Positions 45,786 through 53,575 of a stretch of 64,000 nt of DNA are shown here, piece by piece. The stretch lies in contig JAQBZB010000006.1 of assembly GCA_027622275.1 (NCBI GenBank), forward strand, positions 26,172 to 90,171, in the 5' to 3' direction. The notes beneath the pieces were generated by a model. It did no database searches. It saw only the letters and a program-made list of their open reading frames with translations, and was not told the DNA's origin. The position numbers and the translations under genes were made by a program. How positions within the stretch are numbered: the stretch's first letter is position 1; each line of letters starts with the position of its first letter. Source of the DNA: Planctomycetota bacterium. Its GTDB lineage: Bacteria; Planctomycetota; Planctomycetia; Pirellulales; Pirellulaceae.

Positions 45786-47081
45786 GTGAGCCGCTCTCCG
45801 CTTTGTAAACCGTGGGAACACACGCTGACACGCCGTCAGTTGCTCGGCGCGGCCGCAGGCACAGCCGGCACCATCGGTCTGGGTGGTCTCGGCGGTCTCG
45901 TGCAACCGGCCGTCGCCGAGGAAATGAAGCAGAAGGAAAAGCAGGTTCTGTTCATGTGGATCGATGGCGGCATGAGTCAGCTCGAAAGCTGGGATCCGAA
46001 GCCCAACACGCAGTTCGGCGGCCCGTTTCGCGCCATTCCCACCTCTGTGCCAGGCGTCCACATCAGCGAGTTGCTGCCGCGCAGCGCCAAACAGATGCAT
46101 CACCTGGCGATCGTCCGCAGCATGTGTACGCAAGACAACTCGCATTCGGCGGGTGTCGGCCGCATTCAGCGGGGCGATCCCAAGAACCGCGGCGTCACCT
46201 ATCCCTACTTCGGCTCCGCAGTCGCAAAGCTGATGGGCCCCTGTGAGAGAAAACTGCCGCCGTACGTGTGGGTCAAGCCCGGCAGCAGCGGTTTCATTCA
46301 TCAAGACGCCGGCTTCCTCGGTCCAAAATACGGCGCTCTCGCCTTCGGCGACGGCAAGCCGCCCGAAAACCTGCTGCGACCGGATACGGTCAGTGAAGCC
46401 GACGACGCGGCCCGGCAAAAGTTGCGTGAGGCGGCCAACCGTCGCTACGGCGAATTGCGGCGACCGCTGGCAAACGACGCTAACAGCTATGTCTACGACA
46501 TGGCTCAAACGCTGATGCGGCGGTCGGACTTGTTCGACACTTCGCAGTACGACCCGCGCGACGTGCAGCGTTATGGCACGCACGACCTCGGGCGGCACAC
46601 GCTGCAAGGCCTCAAGATGCTCGAAGCCGGCGTGCGATTCGTCAAAGTCAACTCCTACGGTTGGGACACGCACGGCGACAACTTCAACGGACACTTGAGC
46701 CTGATGGACAAGTTCGATCAGGCGTTCTCGGCCGTCGTCGAGGATCTGGCCGATCGCGGCATGCTCGACCACGTGCTGGTCATCGCCATGAGCGAATTCG
46801 GCCGCACGCCCCGCATCAACGGACACGTCGGCCGCGACCATTGGCCCGAAGCCTGGTCGATCGCGATGGCCGGGACTGGATTGAAGCGCGGAGTGGTAGC
46901 AGGCGCGACCAACGACAAGGGCACGTTTGTCGACACCGACGAGTACGATATCGGCCACATGTTCCACACCTGGTTCCGGTGCCTCGACATCGACGCTTTC
47001 AAGGTCGAATACGACAACGGCGGCCAGCCGCTGCCGATCGCGCACGACGACATGCAGCCGATCACCGCCGTCTTGGCGTGA
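45786..47081 (+). CDS. DUF1501 exported (Tat-type) protein
   Basis: 431 residues from GTG 45786. The N-terminus contains a twin-Arg-type signal (TLTRRQLLGAAAGTAGTIGL). The mature domain carries DUF1501 motifs: FMWIDGGMSQLESWDPKP, NSYGWDTHGDNFNGH, MLDHVLVIAMSEFGRTPRI, and GRDHWPEAWSIAMAGTG. The fold is alkaline-phosphatase-like and probably a sulfatase/phosphatase relative. It lies 49 bp after the DUF1549/1553 gene. In this family set the proteins are co-transcribed and exported together. Confidence 0.92.
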   Translation: MSRSPLCKPWEHTLTRRQLLGAAAGTAGTIGLGGLGGLVQPAVAEEMKQKEKQVLFMWIDGGMSQLESWDPKPNTQFGGPFRAIPTSVPGVHISELLPRSAKQMHHLAIVRSMCTQDNSHSAGVGRIQRGDPKNRGVTYPYFGSAVAKLMGPCERKLPPYVWVKPGSSGFIHQDAGFLGPKYGALAFGDGKPPENLLRPDTVSEADDAARQKLREAANRRYGELRRPLANDANSYVYDMAQTLMRRSDLFDTSQYDPRDVQRYGTHDLGRHTLQGLKMLEAGVRFVKVNSYGWDTHGDNFNGHLSLMDKFDQAFSAVVEDLADRGMLDHVLVIAMSEFGRTPRINGHVGRDHWPEAWSIAMAGTGLKRGVVAGATNDKGTFVDTDEYDIGHMFHTWFRCLDIDAFKVEYDNGGQPLPIAHDDMQPITAVLA

Positions 47082-47157
47082 CCGGCCGATCGCATCGGGA
47101 TCGGACGAATTACGAAGACCACAACGCATCAGTCATAATCGAGGCGAGAGTCGAACG

Positions 47158-48225
47158 ATGGCAACCACCGAAGAATTAAAAGCCCGTTTCGCGCCGAACG
47201 AAGTCCAGCAGCTGACGACCAGCCGGCAGTTGCACACCCTTCGCTTCAGCCCTTGCGGGAAGTATTTGTTTGGCGGCGGTTACGACGCCGCGATTCACCG
47301 CTGGGCCGTTGAAGGCGACGAGCCGTTCAAGGAGCTGCCGCCGATCGAAGGGCACAGCGGCTGGGTGCAGCCGCTCGTGTTCGCCCACGAAGCGGGCCTG
47401 TTGTTCACCGCCGATTCGTGGGGGCGCATCTCGGCCTGGAACTACGCGGACGAAGCGCCGGAAGCGGTCTGGACGGTTGCCGACTCGCACGACGGTTGGG
47501 TGCGTTGTCTGTCGCTTAGTCCGGATGGCAGGCAACTGGCAAGCTGCGGCAGCGATCGCATGGTGCGAATCTGGTCGGCGGCAGACGGCACGAAGCAGAC
47601 GGAGTTGAGCGAACACGCTGACGATGTGTATGCGGTCGCCTATCATCCCGGCGGCGAGTTCCTGGTCTCCGGCGACTTGAAGGGTGTTGTCAAAAAGTGG
47701 GAGATCGCCGCTGGCAAGAGCGTCGGCGAGTTCGACGCCTCGGCTCTCTATAAACACGACCGCATCCAAGACGTGGGAGGCGTTTGGCGGTTGGAGTTCA
47801 GCCGCGACGGCAAGACGCTGGCCTGCGCGGGAACGGCACCCTTCGGCGGCGGCACCGTACAAGGCGTTCCTTCCATCATGCTGTTCGATTTCGACAGCGG
47901 ACAGCTGGAGCATACGATGAAGCTGGGTGCGGTCAAGGATTGTTACGTGCATGACCTGCATTTGCACGCTGACGGTTTCGTCATCGCCGTCACCAGCGGC
48001 ACGCCCGGTTCGGGACAGTTGCTGCTCCAGGTGCCCGGCGAAGACGCTCCGTTCTTCAGCTCGACGAAGATGTCGAATTGCCACAGCATCTCTCTGCATC
48101 CCGACGGCAAGCGAATGGCGGTCTCGGCGACCAACCGCGGCAGCAACGGCAACGGCCGACAACTCAAAGATGGCGAATACGCCGGCAACAACTCGCCCAT
48201 TCACATCTTCGAACTCGTCTCCTGA
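47158..48225 (+). CDS. WD40-repeat protein of the DUF1549/DUF1501 operon
   Basis: 355 residues from ATG 47158, with no signal peptide. Six or seven WD40 blades are visible, with typical endings such as LRFSPCGKYLFGGGYDAAIH, LSPDGRQLASCGSDRMVRIW, AYHPGGEFLVSGDLKGVVKK and LHPDGKRMAVSATNRGSNGN. It is likely cytosolic, unlike its two exported neighbours. The frame is open upstream into the DUF1501 gene, but the family start is at 47158. It may scaffold the operon products. Confidence 0.88.
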   Translation: MATTEELKARFAPNEVQQLTTSRQLHTLRFSPCGKYLFGGGYDAAIHRWAVEGDEPFKELPPIEGHSGWVQPLVFAHEAGLLFTADSWGRISAWNYADEAPEAVWTVADSHDGWVRCLSLSPDGRQLASCGSDRMVRIWSAADGTKQTELSEHADDVYAVAYHPGGEFLVSGDLKGVVKKWEIAAGKSVGEFDASALYKHDRIQDVGGVWRLEFSRDGKTLACAGTAPFGGGTVQGVPSIMLFDFDSGQLEHTMKLGAVKDCYVHDLHLHADGFVIAVTSGTPGSGQLLLQVPGEDAPFFSSTKMSNCHSISLHPDGKRMAVSATNRGSNGNGRQLKDGEYAGNNSPIHIFELVS

Positions 48226-48555
48226 GCCGTCGCCCGGCGAAGAAATGCGGGGCGACGATGCGGACAGGGCCGCCGAGCCTGTCGATCGAATTCGTCGGGC
48301 GCAGAAGCTTTCTGTCACACTTTCCACCCGCATCGACTGACAATGTGGCCAGAGGGGATCACGCGGTTTTTTTTGTCAGTCCGGCTCCGAAGTGGGGGTT
48401 TCGCGCGTCGCGTCGCTCAGGCGATAATCTCAGCGGGAGAGAGAGAGGCTGCCGCGCGTCGCGGAAAGAGCATTTAGCCAACGGCATTGCACACGGTCAC
48501 TGCCGACGGTAAACGATCGTTCGCACAGGCAAGAGCGGACAGGTGGAGCGAGTCA
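48226..48555. other. Intergenic region after the DUF1549/1501/WD40 operon
   Basis: 330 bp with no gene. Near 48366 is a run of T (CGGTTTTTTTTGTC) and near 48438 an AG repeat (GGGAGAGAGAGAGG). The T-run could end transcription of the operon, but no stem precedes it clearly. Confidence 0.4.
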
Positions 48556-49284
48556 ATGTCGCGTGACCTTTTGATCACGGTGTCTCAATTTGCGAAACGA
48601 CGTCAGGTGTCGCTGGTCGTTGTGGGGTCGGTCTCTGTGTTGGCACTTGTCATTTGGAACATCGCGTCGGGCATTGCACACTTCAACGACGAGCGGTCGG
48701 CAGTCCGCATCGAGCAGCTTGTTGACGGCACGTTCCTCGGGATCGAGGTTGCCGACAATACACACGATCAGTTCATGAACAATGTCGAGCTTCGTTTGGC
48801 GATGAACGAAGGTTTCACGAAATCGAACTCGGTTCGGAAGTATCAGATGGGAATGATTTGGCTCCAGGACGGCCAGCACCCGGACACAGGCACGCCGGCG
48901 GTCCTGGTCACCGTGGAACCAGGACGGGGCGAGATTCCATCCCCGCCTTTCGTGCCCGTCGCGGTGCGCCGCTGGGAGCCGGGTTCGGACGAGGAGTATG
49001 TTCTCGATGATTTGCAAACAATGCGGCTCGTGTACCCGCCCAACAAGAAAGATCTCGATCGACTCCGAGAGGTCTGGAGCGGCGGTCGATTTTCCAAGAG
49101 CGATTCGCTGTTCGGTTCGATCCGCTGGATGTTCGTGTATTTAGTGATCGGCATGGGGCTGATCGTTGTCGCCGGTGCCTATCGAGCCCTTGCGTGGCGG
49201 AGTTCTCGTTGGGACCGCGCTGCGGATGTCCAGCGCCATGACGCCGCCTTGGAGCGTCTCCAATCCGCACGGGATTCCAAATGA
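48556..49284 (+). CDS. Two-TM envelope protein of unknown function
   Basis: 242 residues from ATG 48556. One TM helix near the N-terminus (VSLVVVGSVSVLALVIWNIA, about 20-40) and one near the C-terminus (FVYLVIGMGLIVVAGAYRAL, about 195-215) bracket a soluble domain of about 150 residues (LGIEVADNTHDQFMNNVELR). The flanking tails are charged. No domain is recognised. It is isolated from its neighbours by about 330 and 230 bp. Confidence 0.65.
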   Translation: MSRDLLITVSQFAKRRQVSLVVVGSVSVLALVIWNIASGIAHFNDERSAVRIEQLVDGTFLGIEVADNTHDQFMNNVELRLAMNEGFTKSNSVRKYQMGMIWLQDGQHPDTGTPAVLVTVEPGRGEIPSPPFVPVAVRRWEPGSDEEYVLDDLQTMRLVYPPNKKDLDRLREVWSGGRFSKSDSLFGSIRWMFVYLVIGMGLIVVAGAYRALAWRSSRWDRAADVQRHDAALERLQSARDSK

Positions 49285-49352
49285 GCGTGGGACCCTGTGG
49301 AACGAATTGCTGAAGAGCTTATAGCGCACCTCGTGAATGATCACGCATGCGT

Positions 49353-49420
49353 CGTTTAACGGCAAGCCGTAGGCGAACGTTTTGTGCGTGGGGTCGACGC
49401 CTACAGCTTGCCGTTAAACG
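49353..49420. repeat. Fold-back element, TTTAACGGC class
   Basis: Arms 49353-49375 (CGTTTAACGGCAAGCCGTAG...) and 49398-49420 are inverted copies matching at 22 of 23 positions with a 22-base loop. The left arm contains the inner hairpin ACGGC-AA-GCCGT. A smaller hairpin, ACCAGCG-TGGAGTG-CGCTGGT, follows at 49470-49490 before the hydrolase gene. Confidence 0.8.
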
Positions 49421-49516
49421 AGTCACTCAGGAAGCGGTGCGGTATAGCCGCGTGCCAGCGTGTTGTCAGACCAGCGTGGAGTGCGCTGGTTCACCTTATT
49501 CGAGAGTCGATGAACC

Positions 49517-51244
49517 ATGAATCGGACGCTTGCTCCTTCATTTTGTTTAATCTTGATTGCCATTCAATGCGCATTTGCAGACGATGTGCAGCCGGTGTCC
49601 CGCGAAACCATCAGCGTACCGATGCGCGACGGGGTGATGCTGGCGACCGACGTCTATCGCCAGCCGTCGGAGGAGCGTGCCCCCGTGTTGTTGATGCGGA
49701 CGCCCTACAACAAAGATCGCGCGAAAGCGGTCGCCGAGCGATATGCGGCGGCGGGCTACATCGCGGTGGTCCAGGATTGTCGCGGCCGGTTTCAATCCGA
49801 TGGCGATTTCATTCCCTACAACAACGAAGGGCAGGATGGCTACGACGCGATCGAGTGGCTGGGCAGGCAATCTTGGTGCAACGGGCGGATCGGCATGTGG
49901 GGCAGTTCGTATGTCGGTGCGACCCAGTGGCAGGCCGCCGCCGAGAAACCGCCGGGCTTGGTGACGATCGCGCCGACGGCGACCTGGAGCAGCTTTTATC
50001 GCAATCTGTATCTCGGCGGCGCGTTGCGGATTTCGTTGATTACCAACTGGGCGGCGGGCAATTCGCAAAAGCCCGACGATGCAATCGTGACGGCCGATTG
50101 GCGGCGAACGCTGTTGCATTTGCCGCTGAGCGAAGTCGATCGAGAGATCGGCTGGCCGATTCCTTGGCTCCAGGGTCTGCTCACCCATCCGCGTCTGGAC
50201 GGTTATTGGAAACGCGTTGAACTTACCGACGAGATTGTCGACCTCGAATTGCCCATGCAACACGTTGTCGGCTATTACGACTTCTTCTCGCGCGAATCGG
50301 TCAGCAATTTCGTCCGGATGCACCAGCAGGCACGCGACCCGCAGACGCGTCGCCGTCAGCAACTCATCCTCGGCCCGTGGGATCACGGTTCAATCGGCCG
50401 AGCGAAAGTCGGCGACGTCGATTTTGGCGAGGATGCCGTGATGGACGCCGCGGGCGAGAATCTGAAGTGGTTTGATCGCTTCCTGAAAGAGGACCGTGCG
50501 ACCGCGGGAGACGTGGATGTACCCGTGAAGTATTTTTCGATGGGCGACAATGTCTGGCACGAGGCCGCCACCTGGCCGCCGCAAGGTTTTGAATCAACGG
50601 CGTTTTATCTCCACTCCAACGGACACGCGAAGACAGCGGGCGGCGATGGCACACTCGATCAAACGCCCGCGAACGAGAATGAAATCGCTGACAGCTTTCG
50701 TGCCGATCCTGACGATCCAACGCCCGCCTGCCCGGTCACAGAAGCGCGGCCCGTGATGGCAGCGACATGGGCGCCGGTCGATCAGCGGCCGATCGAAGAA
50801 CGCGATGATGTGCTGGTTTACACCTCCGCGGCTTTCACGCAGCCGCTGACATTTGCGGGCAATGCAACGGCGAAGCTGTTTGTCTCGGCGGATACGCCCG
50901 ATGCGGATTGGGTAGTGAAGTTGATCGACGTGCATCCCGACGGCTTTGCACAGAATCTCGCGGTTGGTATTTTGCGAGGCAGTTTCCGTGACTCCGAATT
51001 GCACTCGACGCCGCTCGAACCCAACAAGGTCTACGAAGTGACGATCGACCTCGGACCGATCGCTGCACAGATTGGCACAGGCCACCGGCTGAGAGTCGAC
51101 ATTTGCGGCGCGTATTTTCCCTTGTTCGACCGCAATCCGAACACTGCCGAGGGACCGTTCGGCACGAGTTCCGCGGTGGCAACTGAGCGCGTTTACCACG
51201 ATCGGGCCCGTCTGTCGCGCATCTTGTTGCCGTGTGAGAAATGA
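49517..51244 (+). CDS. CocE/NonD (S15-type) serine hydrolase
   Basis: 575 residues with a signal peptide (LAPSFCLILIAIQCAFADDV, cleavage near 22). The alpha/beta-hydrolase domain has SVPMRDGVMLATDVYRQP, VVQDCRGRFQSDGDF and the nucleophile elbow GMWGSSYVG (Ser131). His and Asp of the triad are plausibly in GPWDHGS and YDFFSRES-type segments. The C-terminal jelly-roll domain of the X-prolyl dipeptidase/CocE family is present (FAGNATAKLFVSADTPDADW, GHRLRVDICGAYFPLFDRNP). It would cleave esters or peptides outside the cytoplasm. It starts a plus-strand set with a ceramidase-like gene. Confidence 0.9.
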   Translation: MNRTLAPSFCLILIAIQCAFADDVQPVSRETISVPMRDGVMLATDVYRQPSEERAPVLLMRTPYNKDRAKAVAERYAAAGYIAVVQDCRGRFQSDGDFIPYNNEGQDGYDAIEWLGRQSWCNGRIGMWGSSYVGATQWQAAAEKPPGLVTIAPTATWSSFYRNLYLGGALRISLITNWAAGNSQKPDDAIVTADWRRTLLHLPLSEVDREIGWPIPWLQGLLTHPRLDGYWKRVELTDEIVDLELPMQHVVGYYDFFSRESVSNFVRMHQQARDPQTRRRQQLILGPWDHGSIGRAKVGDVDFGEDAVMDAAGENLKWFDRFLKEDRATAGDVDVPVKYFSMGDNVWHEAATWPPQGFESTAFYLHSNGHAKTAGGDGTLDQTPANENEIADSFRADPDDPTPACPVTEARPVMAATWAPVDQRPIEERDDVLVYTSAAFTQPLTFAGNATAKLFVSADTPDADWVVKLIDVHPDGFAQNLAVGILRGSFRDSELHSTPLEPNKVYEVTIDLGPIAAQIGTGHRLRVDICGAYFPLFDRNPNTAEGPFGTSSAVATERVYHDRARLSRILLPCEK

Positions 51245-51277
51245 CAACGACTGAAGACGTCTTTGGCGGAGTGACTG

Positions 51278-52720
51278 ATGACGAATTCGAAACGCATTCT
51301 GCAAGCCGGCGTGGGGCGTGTTGTGATCACGCCGCCGATCGGAATTCGCATGATGGGCTACACGGTACAGGAGTGTGTCTCCGAATCGGTCGAACGCGAT
51401 CTGACAGCGACCGCGCTGGTGCTCGCTGACGGTGCGGCCAAGGTCGCGATGATTGCTTGCGATATCTTGTTCCTTCAAAGCCCGCACGTCGATCGCATTC
51501 GCGCGCGAGTCGGCGAAGCGATTGGCGTTCCCGCGGACCATGTGCTGATCAACGCCAGTCATACGCATCTGGGTCCGATGTTGCCCGGCTGGAGCGCCGA
51601 TACGCCTCGGCAAGACGAGTTGCAACGCCGCTATCTGGCGACGCTGGAAGAATCACTCGTGGGCGTCGCAACGATGGCGGACCGCCGGCTGCAACCGGCT
51701 CGGATCGGCGCGGCAACGGGACACGCTCAAATCGGCATCAACCGCCGCGAACGATTACCCGACGGCGGGATCGTGATCGGCGACAACCCCGACGGACCCG
51801 TCGATCACGACGTCGGCGTGATTCGCATCGACGATCTCTCCGGCAAACCAATCGCCACCGTGATGACAGCCGCGGCTCACACAATCGTGCTCGGACCGAA
51901 AACGTCTCACCTGTCGCCCGATTACGTCGGACCGGCTCGCGAAATCGTCGAACGGGCGACCGGTGCGCTATCGTTGTTCTTGCAGGGAGCCGCCGGCAAC
52001 GTCAGTCCGCGCTGCGGCATTGGGTCCGGCGGCGCGGCGCAGTTCGATGACTTGCATCGAATCGGTGCGATGCTCGGCGGCGAAGTCGTCAAGACCTGGG
52101 CCGAGATCCGCACTCACGATCGGCACGGCCCGCGCCGCATCGTGCAATCGGTCGCCGCGATCTCCGTGCGGGATTACGAGCCGCTGCCCGAAGCGTGTCT
52201 CAAACATTTCAACGTGGCGACGCGCCGAGTAACGCTGCCGATGGCTCCGCTGCCCGATCGTCAGGTGGCGGAGGCGAACTTGCATCGCTATCGGAAACAA
52301 CTCGACGAAGCTCGCGCCGGCGACAGCGTGGGCGAGATTCACGTGGCTCAGCGATTGGTTCATTGGGCGGAGCTGGTGATCCGTACGATCGATGAGGGCG
52401 AGCCGGTCACGCGCGAGCTGGTGTGCTGGGCGCTGCGGATCAACGACATCGGAATCGTCGCCGTTAACGGGGAACCGTTCGCCGAACTCGCGTTAGAGGT
52501 AAAACGCCGCTCGCCCTTGAAGCACACTTGCTTTCTGGGGTACAGCAACGGATGCTTGGGCTACCTGCCGACGCCGGAAGCGTTCGATGAAGGCGGGATG
52601 GAAGTACACGAGTCGCATCAGAATTACATGCTGCCCACGCGGTTCACTCGCGAGTGGGGGCCGGCCGTGATTTCGAGCGCGCTTGGTTTGTTGGAGGACT
52701 TGGCGGAGTCGAGTGACTAA
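51278..52720 (+). CDS. Neutral/alkaline ceramidase-like (N-terminal fold) protein
   Basis: 480 residues. The N-terminal domain resembles neutral ceramidases: GVGRVVITPPIGIRMMGYT, VERDLTATALVLADGAAKVA, and NASHTHLGPMLPG with metal-binding His. TAAAHTIVLGPKTSHLSPDY replaces the usual H-P-x-x-x-x-D-x-x-G segment. The C-terminus has a GEPFAELALEVKRRSP part, like family proteins. It lacks an obvious signal peptide, unlike secreted ceramidases, so it may be cytosolic and use another substrate. It follows the CocE gene by 33 bp and precedes a fold-back element and an SDR gene. Confidence 0.78.
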   Translation: MTNSKRILQAGVGRVVITPPIGIRMMGYTVQECVSESVERDLTATALVLADGAAKVAMIACDILFLQSPHVDRIRARVGEAIGVPADHVLINASHTHLGPMLPGWSADTPRQDELQRRYLATLEESLVGVATMADRRLQPARIGAATGHAQIGINRRERLPDGGIVIGDNPDGPVDHDVGVIRIDDLSGKPIATVMTAAAHTIVLGPKTSHLSPDYVGPAREIVERATGALSLFLQGAAGNVSPRCGIGSGGAAQFDDLHRIGAMLGGEVVKTWAEIRTHDRHGPRRIVQSVAAISVRDYEPLPEACLKHFNVATRRVTLPMAPLPDRQVAEANLHRYRKQLDEARAGDSVGEIHVAQRLVHWAELVIRTIDEGEPVTRELVCWALRINDIGIVAVNGEPFAELALEVKRRSPLKHTCFLGYSNGCLGYLPTPEAFDEGGMEVHESHQNYMLPTRFTREWGPAVISSALGLLEDLAESSD

Positions 52721-52737
52721 AAGTGGTTTGAGATTGA

Positions 52738-52798
52738 TGTACGATGGCCTTCCGAGGCCGTCGATTTCTTCACGACGGCCTGGGAAGGCCATCGTACA
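52738..52798. repeat. Double-hairpin fold-back element, GTACGATGGCC class
   Basis: Arms 52738-52763 and 52773-52798 are inverted copies at 25 of 26 positions with a nine-base loop. The left arm contains the hairpin GGCCT-TCCG-AGGCC, the right one GGCCT-GGGA-AGGCC. It starts 17 bases after one stop and ends 12 bases before the next ATG, directly before the AGGAG ribosome site. Confidence 0.88.
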
Positions 52799-52810
52799 TA
52801 GGAGCAACCA

Positions 52811-53560
52811 ATGAACGACAAAATCTTCTCGGGTCGAACCGCCTTAGTCACCGGCGGCGCTCGCGGCATCGGCCGGTCGATCTGCGAGATGCTGGCTGCA
52901 CACGGCGCGCGAGTGGCCGTCAACTACGAACGGAACGAACAAGCCGCCCGCGAGTCATTGGCGTCGATCGAAAGCTCGGGCGCTGACGGGATGATCGTTC
53001 AAGCTGACGTTTCGAACGAAGAACAAGTCGCGCGGATGGCGGCTGCGGTGCGCGAGCGGCTGGGTCCTATCGATCTGCTCGTTAACAATGCGGGGATCGC
53101 CAACAGCACGCCGCACGACGAGCTGGCGTTCGCCGATTGGAAACGCATGTTCGCAGTCAACGTCGACGGCCCATTCCTGGCGACGTGGGCGGTCAAGGAC
53201 GAGATGATCTCGCGACAATACGGCCGCATCGTCAACATCTCGTCATTGGCCGGGATCAAGATCAAGGGCCGGATGATTTGCTACGCGACGACCAAATCCG
53301 CCGTCATCTCGTTCACGCGGCACTGCGCCGAAGCGTTCGCCCCTTACAACATCCGCGTCAACTGTGTCGCTCCCGGACTGACCAACACGGAACTCGCCCG
53401 ATCGGCCAATCCGGACTTGGTGGAACATCTGATCTCGATCACGCCGCTGGGCCGTATCGGCCAGCCGGAAGAGATCGCCAGCGTCGTAAAGTTTCTTCTC
53501 TCCGACGACTCCAGTTTCGTCACCGGCCAAACCGTGCCCGCTTGCGGCGGACGGTGCTGA
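52811..53560 (+). CDS. Short-chain dehydrogenase/reductase (FabG-like)
   Basis: 249 residues, classical SDR. The cofactor loop is TGGARGIGRSICEMLAAHGA, followed by NNAGIANS. Catalytic residues are Ser in NISSLAGIKI, Tyr-x-x-x-Lys in YATTKSAVISF, and Asn earlier in the helix. Basic residues after beta-2 (NYERNEQA) favour NADP(H). The C-terminus FLLSDDSSFVTGQTVPACGG is standard. The ribosome site AGGAG at 52800 abuts the fold-back element. A reductase for the same substrate as the upstream hydrolases is possible but unproven. Confidence 0.92.
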   Translation: MNDKIFSGRTALVTGGARGIGRSICEMLAAHGARVAVNYERNEQAARESLASIESSGADGMIVQADVSNEEQVARMAAAVRERLGPIDLLVNNAGIANSTPHDELAFADWKRMFAVNVDGPFLATWAVKDEMISRQYGRIVNISSLAGIKIKGRMICYATTKSAVISFTRHCAEAFAPYNIRVNCVAPGLTNTELARSANPDLVEHLISITPLGRIGQPEEIASVVKFLLSDDSSFVTGQTVPACGGRC

Positions 53561-53575
53561 GAATCGATTTCCGAA

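Noticed and set aside
45591..47129. 512-codon minus-strand ORF across DUF1501
   Set aside because: Antisense shadow; the plus strand has the Tat signal and DUF1501 motifs.
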